From assembly GCA_002898575.1 (NCBI GenBank), contig BEHT01000002.1:1-64000 (forward strand): DNA of 64,000 nucleotides, in the 5' to 3' direction. The position numbers and the translations under genes are program-made. Of this stretch, positions 24,752 through 33,804 are shown in pieces. Below the pieces are notes generated by a model. It was not told the origin of the DNA. It did no database searches and worked only from the letters and a program-made list of their open reading frames with translations. Each line of letters begins with the position of its first letter. Position 1 is the first letter of the stretch. This DNA comes from a bacterium HR17. Its GTDB lineage: Bacteria > Armatimonadota > Fervidibacteria > Fervidibacterales > Fervidibacteraceae.

Positions 24752-26347
24752 TTACGCCCCTGCGAACCGCAGCACGCATCCGCTGCGGGCACCCGTCGGT
24801 CTGCCGTCGGCGATAGCGGGCTGCCCGTTGACAAACACCCATTCAATTCCGTCCGCTGGCTGGTGTGGCTCATCGTAGGTCGCCCTATCGGCGATGCGCT
24901 CAGGGTCAAAGACGACGACATCGGCAAAGTAACCCTCGCGCAGCAACCCGCGCTCTTTCAGCCGCAACTTGTCGGCAGCCTTACCTGTCATCTTGGCGAT
25001 GGCGTCTTCCCAGCGCAATTTGCCTGTCTCTCGCACCAGCCACCGCAAAACGCGCGGAAAAGTCCCGTAAGTGCGGGGATGCACCTTCGGCAAAGTTTGC
25101 GGGTCAACGGTCAGCGGGTTGGATGGGATGGTCAAGGCATCCGAACCGACCAAGCACAGCGGATGGGTCAACACCTGCGCCACATCCGCTTCGTCCATGA
25201 CAAACCACACCATCGTCACGGCGTTTTGCTCATGCTCAATCAAGTGCAGCACCGCTTCCGCTGGCGTCCGTTGAAGCAACTCAGCGATTTCCGCGACCGT
25301 TTTGCCTTGCAGCGGTTTGTAGTCGTCCGACGCCACTGAGGCGATGCGGACCGCCGTAAAGTCCAACGCTGGGTCGCTCTCCATCGCTTGGCGAATTTGC
25401 GCACGGGTTTGGGGGTCCCGCAACCGCTGCAGCATCGCCGATGCACCGCCTTCCAACGCCCACAGGGGCAACAGTTGTGCCAAGTAGGAACTGCCCGCTG
25501 TGTAAGGATAGGCGTCAAAGGAGACATCGTGTCGCAAGGCGGCGTCTTCAATCATCCGCAGCGTTACGGCGACTTTGCCCCAGTTGGGTTTTCGGGCGGC
25601 TTTGTGGTGCGAAATTTGCAGCCGCACACCTGACCGCAGCGCCGTTTGCAACGCTTCCGCCACCGCCGCTACCAAAGCATCGCTCTCGTTGCGCATGTGG
25701 GTCGCGTAGATGCCGCCCCGTTCAGCGACGACTTTGTTCAGTTCCACCAGTTCATCCACGGGCGCGTAAGCGCTGGGCGGATAGACCAGCCCGCTGCTTA
25801 ACCCAAACGCCCCTTCGTCCATACATTCGCGCAACAAGCGCTGCATCGCTTTCAGTTCGTCGTCCGTTGCGGGGCGGTTTTTAAACCCGACGACCGCTGC
25901 CCGCAAGGCACAATGCCCGACCAAAGCGACCGTGTTGATGGCAGGTTTCACTTCTTCCAGCGCCGTCAAGTAATCCGCAAAGCGCTGCCAGCGCCATTCC
26001 ACACCCGCTTCAATGACGCTTAACAATTGGCGCAATTCGTCACGGCGCTCATCGGTAATGGGCACGGGCGAGTGCCCGCAGTTGCCGATAACCGCTGTCG
26101 TCACGCCCTGCGAGACGACATTGAAAGCGTCAGGGTTGACAAGCAGAGCGACATCGTAATGCGTGTGCATGTCAATGAAGCCGGGCGCGACGAACTTGCC
26201 TGCCGCATCAATGCGATAGCGGGCAGGGGCGTGAAAGAGCTGCCCGATGGCAGCGATGCGGTCGCCGGCGATGGCGACATCGGCGAACGCTGGCGGTCGC
26301 CCCGTCCCGTCAATGATCCGTCCGTTGACGATCAGGTAGTCAAACAT
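24752..26347 (-). CDS. N-acyl-D-amino-acid deacylase (D-aminoacylase family amidohydrolase)
   Basis: 531 residues. Metal-dependent amidohydrolase: GFIDMHTHYD gives His61 and His63, GNCGHSP provides the typical Cys, SGLVYPP and ATHMRNE (His) follow, and ISHHKAA carries another metal-site His. The C-terminal VGSDALTIPSNPLT holds the catalytic Asp. Family members remove acyl groups from N-acyl-D-amino acids or act on related cyclic amides. Cytoplasmic, with no signal peptide. Likely in one transcription unit with the deoxyhypusine-synthase-like gene downstream. Confidence 0.9.
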   Translation of the reverse strand: MFDYLIVNGRIIDGTGRPPAFADVAIAGDRIAAIGQLFHAPARYRIDAAGKFVAPGFIDMHTHYDVALLVNPDAFNVVSQGVTTAVIGNCGHSPVPITDERRDELRQLLSVIEAGVEWRWQRFADYLTALEEVKPAINTVALVGHCALRAAVVGFKNRPATDDELKAMQRLLRECMDEGAFGLSSGLVYPPSAYAPVDELVELNKVVAERGGIYATHMRNESDALVAAVAEALQTALRSGVRLQISHHKAARKPNWGKVAVTLRMIEDAALRHDVSFDAYPYTAGSSYLAQLLPLWALEGGASAMLQRLRDPQTRAQIRQAMESDPALDFTAVRIASVASDDYKPLQGKTVAEIAELLQRTPAEAVLHLIEHEQNAVTMVWFVMDEADVAQVLTHPLCLVGSDALTIPSNPLTVDPQTLPKVHPRTYGTFPRVLRWLVRETGKLRWEDAIAKMTGKAADKLRLKERGLLREGYFADVVVFDPERIADRATYDEPHQPADGIEWVFVNGQPAIADGRPTGARSGCVLRFAGA

Positions 26348-26383
26348 TTGCCCTCGCCTCCACGGGCAAAGTCTGGCGCGCTG

Positions 26384-26722
26384 CTACCGCTGATGCGGTC
26401 GAACGGGCAGCAACAGCCAACACTGTCCCTGCCGCTTCACCAGTTGCGGCGCGCCGACCAAGCGCCAACGCCCCAGCGGCAAATTGACCGTCCAGTGTCC
26501 GCACCATCTTTCCGTCGCGACCCACGAGCCGTTTCGCTCTGCCATCGCCAGCACAGCAAAAGTGCCTGACAGCGCCGCTGTCTTTGCGGTCCATCGCACC
26601 CGCACTTGCTGTAGCGGCGCCGGCACCGGCACCAGCAACGCCCACTTGTCTTGCCACCGCACGAGGTGTCCGCGCGGCGTGTCTCGCCACTGCCACCGAC
26701 GGCTACCTTTTTGCCCACTCAT
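26384..26722 (-). CDS. Small hypothetical protein between the deacylase and tolC-like genes
   Basis: 112 residues from the ATG at 26722; an in-frame GTG lies at 26737, and neither has a good ribosome site. The product is rich in Trp, Arg and Val with alternating hydrophobic residues (KWALLVPVPAPLQQVRV, GHWTVNLPLGRWRLVG), suggesting beta structure. I do not recognise a family. It fills the gap between genes on the same strand. A second open frame overlaps it (26340-26696) but is Ala/Arg-rich and less protein-like. Confidence 0.4.
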   Translation of the reverse strand: MSGQKGSRRWQWRDTPRGHLVRWQDKWALLVPVPAPLQQVRVRWTAKTAALSGTFAVLAMAERNGSWVATERWCGHWTVNLPLGRWRLVGAPQLVKRQGQCWLLLPVRPHQR

Positions 26723-26781
26723 GCGGCTGCACCCCACTGCACGACATAACCCTCAGCGCCGCCAACGCCGTGTCGGCTGGG

Positions 26782-28086
26782 TCAACGATGGGTGCGGGCG
26801 GCAAAATAGGTGACGATTTCGCCGACCGCATGGCGCAAGGCGTAAACAGCGCGGCGTAAATCGTAGCGTGCCTGAATTTCCTGCGTCTCGGCTTGCGCCA
26901 ATGCCACTTGGGCGTTGAGCACATCCAGCAAACTAGCAGCCCCTGTGCGGTAGGCTTCTTCGGTCAAGCGGGCAGTTTCGCTGGCTTCCTTGACTGCCAA
27001 CTGTGCAGCCGACCAGCGTTCGCGAGCGTTTTGCCAGTTCAGGTAGGCTTGCTGCACTTCCAACCGCACCGTGTCTAGCGTCTGCTTCAGGCTCAGTTCG
27101 GCTTGCTCTGCTTGCAATTGTGCCTGCTCCAATTCTGCCCGCACCCGCCCGCCGTCAAAAATCGGGTAACTAACGATGAGGTTGAGCGACCACTCCTTGT
27201 CAATGGCGCGGGTCGTGGACGGATAGCGGCTGTAGTTGCCCGTGACCGTCAGCAAGGGAAAAGTTTGCAACCGTGCCAGTTGTTTGGCGGCGTCAGCGCT
27301 TGCCCGTTGCCATTCGCCCTGCTTGACTTCGGGGCGCTGCCGCAGCGCTTGCGCCAGCAACACCGTCAGCGACGGCGGCGCAAAGGTTTCGTCGGGCGGC
27401 TCAGCGATATCAAAAGCGAAATCGTCGTTCACACCCATTAGGTTGCGCAAGGTGAGCATGGCGACCCGTTCCTGGTTTTGCGCCGCCAGTAAATCCACTT
27501 CGGCAGTGCGGACTTGCACCTGCGCCCTCAGGACATCTAACCTTGCAGCGGTGCCCGCTTTGTAACCGGCTTCTGCGGCTTCCAGCAAGCGGCGCGCTCG
27601 GTCTAAAACCCGTCGCTGCAATTGCACTTGTGCCCGCGCTTGCAGCACGGCGAAAAATTGCTGGGCGACGCGCAACGCGATATCGGCGCGGGTGCGCTCG
27701 TAAGCGAACGATGCGGCGTTGGCTTGAGCGCGCGCCTGCCGAATTTGCAGCGGTGTCTGGAAGGTGTCAAAGAGCAACTGGGACAACGATAGGGAAGTCT
27801 CACGGAAGTCAGTCGGTTCGGTGATGACGCGGGTCAAGCCCAACTGGAAGACGCTACGGGTAGACAGGAAGCGGCGAAATTGGTAGCCCGCTGACAGTTG
27901 CGGGAACAAATTTGCCCGCACGCTTTTGACCCGCTCCAACGCCACGCGCCAATCGCGTTCGGCGATAGCGACTTGCGGTTGCTCGCCCCAAGCGATGCGG
28001 ACGCACTCATCCAGCGTCAGCACCCGTTGGGCGGCGGCGAGGTGGACGGTGCAGAGAGTTGCAGCGACCATCACCCATCGGCGCAT
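26782..28086 (-). CDS. TolC-family outer-membrane efflux protein
   Basis: 434 residues from the ATG at 28086. A signal peptide ends near HLAAAQ (about 20). Two repeated halves of long helices follow, each opening with the TolC/OEP pattern: LTLDECVRIAW near the N-terminus, and ARLDVLRAQVQVRTAEVDLL matched later by ASLLDVLNAQVALAQAETQ. It forms the outer-membrane channel for the export system whose adaptor and ABC genes start 108 bases away on the opposite strand, an arrangement that could share a divergent promoter. Its presence indicates a double-membrane cell. Confidence 0.9.
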   Translation of the reverse strand: MRRWVMVAATLCTVHLAAAQRVLTLDECVRIAWGEQPQVAIAERDWRVALERVKSVRANLFPQLSAGYQFRRFLSTRSVFQLGLTRVITEPTDFRETSLSLSQLLFDTFQTPLQIRQARAQANAASFAYERTRADIALRVAQQFFAVLQARAQVQLQRRVLDRARRLLEAAEAGYKAGTAARLDVLRAQVQVRTAEVDLLAAQNQERVAMLTLRNLMGVNDDFAFDIAEPPDETFAPPSLTVLLAQALRQRPEVKQGEWQRASADAAKQLARLQTFPLLTVTGNYSRYPSTTRAIDKEWSLNLIVSYPIFDGGRVRAELEQAQLQAEQAELSLKQTLDTVRLEVQQAYLNWQNARERWSAAQLAVKEASETARLTEEAYRTGAASLLDVLNAQVALAQAETQEIQARYDLRRAVYALRHAVGEIVTYFAARTHR

Positions 28087-28194
28087 CAGTTCTAAACACC
28101 CCCATGCGCACAGTGTGCCGCGTCGTCGGCAGAGCATCACAATGTTGTGACGCAGGGCGCTGTCGGGCGTCTAAGGAAAAGGGAGGTCGGTCCG

Positions 28195-30291
28195 ATGCGA
28201 CGCTGGCTGAACAAAGGACGCCGCTGGTTTTGGGTGCCGATCGCTGCCGGGTTGATTGCAGGCGGGTGGTGGCTGCGGCGCGTTCAAGCCGCCAAAGCCA
28301 ATCAGCCTTTCATCCAAACCGCTAAGGTGGAACGCACAACGGTCACCCTCACCGTTTCAGCCCAAGGCACGATCCAGCCTTACGAAATCGTGGAAGTCAA
28401 ATCCAAAGCCGCCGGCAAAGTCATTCAAATGGCGGTGGAAGTCGGCGATCGCGTCAAGAAGGGGCAACTGATTTGCCGCATTGACCCGTCCGATGTCCAA
28501 ACCGTCGTCAATCAAGCCCAAGCCGATTTGGACTCGGCGTTAGCCCGCGTCCAGCAAGCGATGATCAACTGGCAGATGCAACAGCGGTTGACGCCGGCAC
28601 AACTGGACGAAGCCCGTCAAGCACTGGAAGCAGCGCGGGCGCGGTTGCGGCAAGCCGAAAGTGCGTTAGCGGCGCAGGAGAAGCAGGCTCATGCCAGTTT
28701 GCGCCAAGCCGAGCAAGCCGTCGCCGCCGCAAAAGCCCGCTACGAGCAAGCCAAAAAGCAGGCAGACATCCAACCGACGCTGACCCAAACCGCCATTCAA
28801 CAGGCTGAAGCAGCGTATAGGAGTGCTTTGGAGAGCCTGCGACAGTTGAAGGAAGCGACCATCCCACAGCAACGCGCCCAAGCCCAAGCCGCCGTCCAGC
28901 AAGCCGAAGCGGCGTATAGGAGCGCTTTGGAGAGCCTGCGACAGTTGAAGGAAGCGACCATCCCACAGCAACGCGCCCAAGCCCAAGCCCAATACAACGA
29001 CGCCAAAGCCCAACTGGACAACGCCGAAAAAAACCTGCAACGGCAGCGGGAGTTGTTTGAGAAAGGCTTTGTCGCTAAGAGCCAACTGGACGCCGCTGAA
29101 GCCCAATTCGCCGCCGCCAAAGCCCAATTTGACACCGCTACCGAAAAGTTGCGCACCGTTGAGCAAGAGTTGTCTGCTGCTTTGCAGATGGCAGAAGCAC
29201 GGGTCGCCGACGCTAAAGCCCAACTGGACAGTGCCCGTGAACGGCTGCGGACTTTGGACGCCGAACACCAAGCCGCATTGCGCGATGCCGAAGCCCGCGT
29301 CGCTCAAGCCACTGCCCAACTGGAAGCCGCAAAAGCCAACGCCGTTCAGGATGAACTGCGTCGACAGGAAGTTGCTGCCGCTGAAGCGGCGCTGCGGCAA
29401 GCCGAAGCCCAACTGGAAGCGACAAAGGCTGAACTGCTGACCGTTGAACAGCGCCGCGCCGATGTGGACGCCGCCCGCGCCGCATTGGCGCAAGCGGAAG
29501 CGTCCTACCGCCAAGCATTGGTCAACACCCAGCAAGTCAAACTGCGCCAAGAGGATGTCAGGCAAGCCAAAGCGCAAGTCCAGCGCGCCTTAGCCCAACT
29601 GCGCAATGCCCGCATCCAGTTAGCGGACACGGTGATCACTGCGCCCCGTGACGGCGTCATCGTAGAAAAACTCGTGCAGGAAGGAACGGTCATCAGTTCC
29701 AGCACTTCCGCCTTCGCCCAAGGGACGACCATTGTCCGCTTAGCGGATATGCGCCGCATCTATGTGGACGCCGAGGTCGCTGAAGCCGATATCGCATCGG
29801 TGTGGGTCGGGCAACATGTGGATGTCTCGGTGGACGCTTTCCCTGGCGAAATTTTTGAGGGCAAAGTCATCCGCATCGACCCGCGCACGACGATTGAGCA
29901 GAATGTCGTCTATGTCCATGTGCTCGTGGAATTGACCGAAGTGGACGAACGACTCAAGCCGGGCATGTCCGCCACCTGCGACTTCCTCGTAGACCGTAAG
30001 GAGAATGTCCTTGCGGTCCCCAACGAAGCCATCAAGGAAGACGAAGAGGGTAAAACCTATGTGGAAGTGCTCGTCCACGCTAACCCCGAACCGCAAATGG
30101 AGCGGCGCTATGTGGAAGTCGGATTGCAAGGCACGGCGTTCACCGAAATCAAAAAGGGCTTGAAAGCGGGCGATGTCGTCGTCACGGCATTCGTTCAACC
30201 CCAAGCCCTCACACAACAACCGCCACAAGGTGGCGGCAGAGGGAGCTTCAGCGGACCGATGGGAGGCATGCGCGGCTTGATGCGCCGTTAG
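28195..30291 (+). CDS. HlyD/MacA-type periplasmic adaptor with a very long helical hairpin
   Basis: 698 residues from the ATG at 28195 (GGGAGG upstream). One transmembrane segment near residues 11-27 is followed by half of a lipoyl/barrel domain ([27 protein letters not shown], given in part). An Ala/Gln/Glu-rich coiled-coil hairpin spans about 95-480, then the other half ([16 protein letters not shown]) and the beta-barrel and membrane-proximal domains ([11 protein letters not shown]). Usual MacA adaptors are 370-480 residues, so the hairpin is strongly enlarged, partly by a 33-residue tandem duplication. It links the inner-membrane ABC transporter to TolC. A Gly-rich end closes the protein. 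Confidence 0.92.
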   Translation: MRRWLNKGRRWFWVPIAAGLIAGGWWLRRVQAAKANQPFIQTAKVERTTVTLTVSAQGTIQPYEIVEVKSKAAGKVIQMAVEVGDRVKKGQLICRIDPSDVQTVVNQAQADLDSALARVQQAMINWQMQQRLTPAQLDEARQALEAARARLRQAESALAAQEKQAHASLRQAEQAVAAAKARYEQAKKQADIQPTLTQTAIQQAEAAYRSALESLRQLKEATIPQQRAQAQAAVQQAEAAYRSALESLRQLKEATIPQQRAQAQAQYNDAKAQLDNAEKNLQRQRELFEKGFVAKSQLDAAEAQFAAAKAQFDTATEKLRTVEQELSAALQMAEARVADAKAQLDSARERLRTLDAEHQAALRDAEARVAQATAQLEAAKANAVQDELRRQEVAAAEAALRQAEAQLEATKAELLTVEQRRADVDAARAALAQAEASYRQALVNTQQVKLRQEDVRQAKAQVQRALAQLRNARIQLADTVITAPRDGVIVEKLVQEGTVISSSTSAFAQGTTIVRLADMRRIYVDAEVAEADIASVWVGQHVDVSVDAFPGEIFEGKVIRIDPRTTIEQNVVYVHVLVELTEVDERLKPGMSATCDFLVDRKENVLAVPNEAIKEDEEGKTYVEVLVHANPEPQMERRYVEVGLQGTAFTEIKKGLKAGDVVVTAFVQPQALTQQPPQGGGRGSFSGPMGGMRGLMRR
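28798..28995 (+). repeat. 99-bp tandem duplication within the adaptor gene
   Basis: Two adjacent 99-base units (28798-28896 and 28897-28995) encode residues 202-267. The stretch [20 protein letters not shown] and the following AQAQA occur in both. From TATAGG onward about 75 bases match with a single difference (AGT/AGC), which indicates a recent in-frame duplication lengthening the coiled coil by 33 residues. Confidence 0.85.
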
Positions 30292-30311
30292 CCTTTGGCG
30301 GGGGTCGGCTT

Positions 30312-31037
30312 ATGGACAACGCGCTCATTGAAGTCGTGGACTTGCACAAGGAATATCGGCTGGGTGAAGTCACCGTCCCTGCGCTGCGGGGCGTAACTTT
30401 GACCATTCAGCGGGGCGAGTTCGTCGCCATCATGGGTCCATCGGGCTCAGGGAAAAGCACCTTCATGCACATCATCGGCTGCTTGGACAAACCGACCGGC
30501 GGCATCTACCGGTTGGAAGGCGTGGATGTCGCTCAGATGGACGACGACGAATTAGCTGACATCCGTAACCGCAAAATCGGTTTCATCTTCCAACAGTTCA
30601 ACTTGCTGCCGCGCCTGAACGCCTTGCAAAATGTCATGTTACCGATGGTTTACGCTGGCGTGCCCCGCAAAGAGCGTGAAGAGCGAGCGGCTTACCTGCT
30701 AGAGCGAGTGGGGTTAGCCGACCGCATGCACCATTACCCGACGCAGATGTCGGGGGGACAGCAACAGCGGGTCGCGATCGCCCGCGCCCTCGCCAACGAC
30801 CCAGCGGTCATCATGGGCGACGAACCGACGGGCAACTTGGACACCCGAACCAGTGAGGAAATCATGGCGTTGCTGCAAGACTTGCACCGCGAAGGGCGCA
30901 CCATCATCATCGTCACCCACGAACCTGACATCGCCCGCCATTGTCACCGCATTGTGCGGTTTCGGGACGGGAAGGTCGTTAGGGATGAACCCGTCGCTGA
31001 ACCCGTTGACGCCCATGCTATCTTGGCGACGCTATGA
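30312..31037 (+). CDS. ABC transporter ATP-binding protein (MacB/LolD type)
   Basis: 241 residues. Walker [10 protein letters not shown] (42-50), Q-loop [18 protein letters not shown], signature [15 protein letters not shown], Walker [13 protein letters not shown], and the H-loop His in VTHEP. The [15 protein letters not shown] context is typical of the LolD/MacB/FtsE group, which powers mechanotransmission rather than classical import. It is 20 bases after the adaptor gene and 124 bases before the permease gene, forming an efflux operon with them. Confidence 0.94.
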   Translation: MDNALIEVVDLHKEYRLGEVTVPALRGVTLTIQRGEFVAIMGPSGSGKSTFMHIIGCLDKPTGGIYRLEGVDVAQMDDDELADIRNRKIGFIFQQFNLLPRLNALQNVMLPMVYAGVPRKEREERAAYLLERVGLADRMHHYPTQMSGGQQQRVAIARALANDPAVIMGDEPTGNLDTRTSEEIMALLQDLHREGRTIIIVTHEPDIARHCHRIVRFRDGKVVRDEPVAEPVDAHAILATL

Positions 31038-31161
31038 AGGGCGCGGCAAAAGGAGCGAGAGCAAATGGGATGGGGCGTTGTCGCAGCGTTGAACCGAGAG
31101 ACCCAGAGCATGGTGATAAGCGTTAGGTCATCCACCGTCACCGACTGAGAGGTGATGGCAG

Positions 31162-32379
31162 GTGTTGTGGTTGGAAATGTTGAAAGTCGCATGGGACAGT
31201 TTGGTCGCCAACAAACTGCGGTCGGTGCTGACGACGCTGGGCGTGTTGATCGGTGTCGCTGCCGTCATCACGATGTTGGCGATCGGGCAAGGCGCCCGCG
31301 AAGAGCAACTGCGGCGCATCCAACAAATGGGCGCCAATGTCGTGCTGATTTTCCCAGGGCAGGCGCAACGGGGCGCCGTCCGCATGGGGTTCGGCATGAT
31401 GCCCAGTTTGACCCTTAACGACATAGAAGCCCTCAGCAAAAGCGACGGTTTGATCAAGCAAGTCGCAGCGGAGGTGCGCCGCTCGGCGCAAGTCGTCTAT
31501 CGCCAGAAAAACACCAGCACGCAAATCTTCGGTGTCACCGCTAACTATCCCGCCGTGCGCGCCTTTCAGATCGCCAAAGGGCGTTTCTTTTCCGAACGAG
31601 AAGACCGCGCGATGGTGCGGGTCGCGGTGTTAGGGCAAACGGTCGCAGCAGAACTGTTTGGCGAGACGGCTAACCCTGTCGGTAAAACCATTCGCATTGA
31701 CGGCGCCCCTTACAAAGTCATCGGCGTGCTCGCCCCCAAAGGGGCGACTGGCTGGATTGACTACGACGACATCATCATGGTGCCGTTACGCACCGCCATG
31801 TATCGGTTGATCGGCACTCAGTATCTCAACGCTATCAGCGTCCAGGTCGCCCGGATGGAATGGACGGTCGCGGCGATGCAAGAGATTGAACGCATCCTGC
31901 GCCGCTCTCATCGGTTACCGCCTAACAAGGAAAACGACTTCGTCATGCGCGCTCAAGCCGAGTGGCAGGAACTGGCGGAGCAAACTTCCCGCATGTTCAT
32001 CATCCTGCTGCTAAGCATCGCCGGCGTTTCGCTGGTCGTCGGCGGCATCGGCATCATGAACATCATGCTCGTCTCCGTCGCGGAACGGACGCGGGAAATC
32101 GGCATCCGCAAGGCTGTCGGGGCAAAACCGCGCGACATCCAACTGCAATTTTTGCTGGAGTCGGTCGTCCTGAGTTTAGTCGGTGGCGGTTTGGGGGTCG
32201 GGTTGGGAATCGCTGCGTCTTACCTGATTGGCAGGGTCGCCGAGTGGACGATCATCGTAACGCCAGCGTCGGTCGTTTTAGCCTTCGGCTTTGCAGCGGC
32301 TGTGGGTATCTTCTTCGGCTACTACCCCGCCCGCAAAGCGGCGTCGTTGGAGCCAGTGGAAGCGTTGCGTTATGAGTAG
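31162..32379 (+). CDS. MacB-like ABC transporter permease
   Basis: 405 residues from a GTG at 31162 with AGAGGTGA upstream. The first transmembrane helix (about 20-42) carries LRSVLTTLGVLIGVAAVI, typical of the MacB family. A periplasmic MacB-PCD domain follows (about 45-270, with NPVGKTIRIDG). Three helices form the FtsX domain, with VSERTREIGIRKA-like VAERTREIGIRKAVGAKP and the ending YPARKAASLEPVEALRYE. With the ATPase, adaptor and TolC protein it makes a tripartite exporter for a macrolide-, peptide- or lipid-like substrate, not identifiable here. Confidence 0.94.
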   Translation: MLWLEMLKVAWDSLVANKLRSVLTTLGVLIGVAAVITMLAIGQGAREEQLRRIQQMGANVVLIFPGQAQRGAVRMGFGMMPSLTLNDIEALSKSDGLIKQVAAEVRRSAQVVYRQKNTSTQIFGVTANYPAVRAFQIAKGRFFSEREDRAMVRVAVLGQTVAAELFGETANPVGKTIRIDGAPYKVIGVLAPKGATGWIDYDDIIMVPLRTAMYRLIGTQYLNAISVQVARMEWTVAAMQEIERILRRSHRLPPNKENDFVMRAQAEWQELAEQTSRMFIILLLSIAGVSLVVGGIGIMNIMLVSVAERTREIGIRKAVGAKPRDIQLQFLLESVVLSLVGGGLGVGLGIAASYLIGRVAEWTIIVTPASVVLAFGFAAAVGIFFGYYPARKAASLEPVEALRYE

Positions 32380-32474
32380 GGGCACATACGAAGGCGCAAT
32401 GTGCCCCCAAAACACCGTCGGGGTGGCAGCCCGCTGCACCCCAATGCCAAACGCTTGTCAGGAGGTGAGCCGTC

Positions 32475-33038
32475 ATGCGGCGCTGGGCGTTTGTTATGGC
32501 ATCGCTTTGGTCAGTCGCCATCGCTGGGGCACAACCGCCTGCTCCTAACCCGCAATGGCAGCAATTTCGCGAGCAGCACAAATACCACTTCCAATTGCGC
32601 GAGACCTTCTACAAAATTGGCGAACTGGAAAAGAAGGGCGGGCAAACGGCGCTGACAAAAGAGCAGGCGAAAAAGTTGCTGGACATCTTCAAGCCCTTGA
32701 CGCAAAAGGATAAACTGACCGCCGACGAGGCGAAAGATGCCCTCAGGCGCATCAAAGCTGTCTTGCGCCCTGACCAACTCAACGCCCTGCAGCGCATTCA
32801 ATTGCCTCGTTGGGGCGGGCGACAAGGCGGTCCTGGCGGCGGACCGGGCGGTTCTGGCGGCGGTCCTGCAGGGGGTGGACCAGGCGGGATGCGGTTTGAC
32901 CCGTCCCGTATGCAAAACTTCAACCCCCTCTCGGTGAAGGTGGACGAAAAATCACCCGCTGCCGAGTTTCAAAAACGCCGCGCCCAACGCGTCAAAGAGG
33001 TGCTGGCGCTACTGGAGAAGAAAGCCAAGGGGCATTGA
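32475..33038 (+). CDS. Secreted Gly-rich protein at the end of the efflux operon
   Basis: 187 residues with an excellent ribosome site (AGGAGGTGA). A signal peptide ends near AIAGAQ. The mature part has a charged helical stretch with LTKEQAKKLLDIFKPL, then LTADEAKDALRRI and VLRPDQLNALQRIQLP. A Gly/Pro-rich linker (about 113-140, GGPGGG units) and a second Lys-rich helix follow. The helix pattern resembles periplasmic CpxP/Spy-like or EF-hand-like small proteins encoded next to efflux systems, but I cannot place it in a family. Position suggests it serves the exporter. Confidence 0.7.
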   Translation: MRRWAFVMASLWSVAIAGAQPPAPNPQWQQFREQHKYHFQLRETFYKIGELEKKGGQTALTKEQAKKLLDIFKPLTQKDKLTADEAKDALRRIKAVLRPDQLNALQRIQLPRWGGRQGGPGGGPGGSGGGPAGGGPGGMRFDPSRMQNFNPLSVKVDEKSPAAEFQKRRAQRVKEVLALLEKKAKGH

Positions 33039-33240
33039 AACCCGAATGGCGAAGACAGGACACCTGCTTGCTCACAGTCAACAAACGGACGCCGTCGTTG
33101 CACAATGTCCCTGGCAGCCACAACACTGTCGTCCGTTTCCGTCAAGTGCTAAACTGTCTAACGCAGGGGGCGAACGCATCGGTGTATCTCCGTGATGGGG
33201 ACAAGGGGGTGATAGCCGCCCGTATTTGGAGGGTCGTCTC

Positions 33241-33804
33241 GTGGAACCTGTGCGGAACATCTTGGAGCAGTTCATCGGGCAATTTGCCTCACCGACATGG
33301 TTGCGCGATGTGCTGCAAGCCAAGTGGCGTCAGATCGTCGGGGAACAGTTAGCCAGGCGCACCCAAGTGCGGCAGGTGAAAAACGGTATCGTTACTGTCG
33401 TCGCTAGCACCCCTGCGATCGCCCACGAATTGCAATTCCGCAAAGATGAACTGCGGCAACGCATCCGCCACATCGCTCAATTTGAGCCGACGGACATCCG
33501 CGTGCGTATCGGCGTCATCCGCCCTGAATTGCCTGCATCCGCTCAGCGCTGGGAGCGCCAAGTAGACCGCATCGTCCTCACCGCCCGCGATCAATCTGTC
33601 ATTGAGCGAGCGGTTGCCCCCATCACTGACCCACAGTTGAAGGAGCAAGCCCGCAAAGTCTTTGAGCGCCTCCTACGGATTTCCTTGTGGAAGCGCCGGC
33701 ATGGGTTCAAAGAATGTCCGAAGTGTCAAGCGCTGTATCGCGGGCACCGCACCCTTTGTCCCGTTTGCCGCGTTCCGTTGCGCCGCTTCCCCTCCCGCAA
33801 CTGA
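33241..33804 (+). CDS. DciA-like (DUF721) protein with C-terminal zinc ribbon
   Basis: 187 residues from the GTG at 33241, which has GGAGGG 7 bases upstream; a TTG at 33226 is possible. The N-terminal KH-like DUF721 domain has KWRQIVGEQLARRTQV, then GIVTVVASTPAIAHELQFRKDELRQRI (partly shown). The C-terminus has CPKC and CPVC spaced as a zinc ribbon. DciA proteins help load replicative helicase in bacteria without DnaC. The zinc ribbon is an addition I do not associate with standard DciA. The 3' end overlaps the opposite-strand SorC gene by 98 bases. Confidence 0.75.
   Translation: MEPVRNILEQFIGQFASPTWLRDVLQAKWRQIVGEQLARRTQVRQVKNGIVTVVASTPAIAHELQFRKDELRQRIRHIAQFEPTDIRVRIGVIRPELPASAQRWERQVDRIVLTARDQSVIERAVAPITDPQLKEQARKVFERLLRISLWKRRHGFKECPKCQALYRGHRTLCPVCRVPLRRFPSRN

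Noticed and set aside
26340-26696. Ala-rich open frame overlapping the deacylase start
   Set aside because: Low-complexity composition and an out-of-frame overlap with a certain gene; the neighbouring frame (26384-26722) looks more protein-like.
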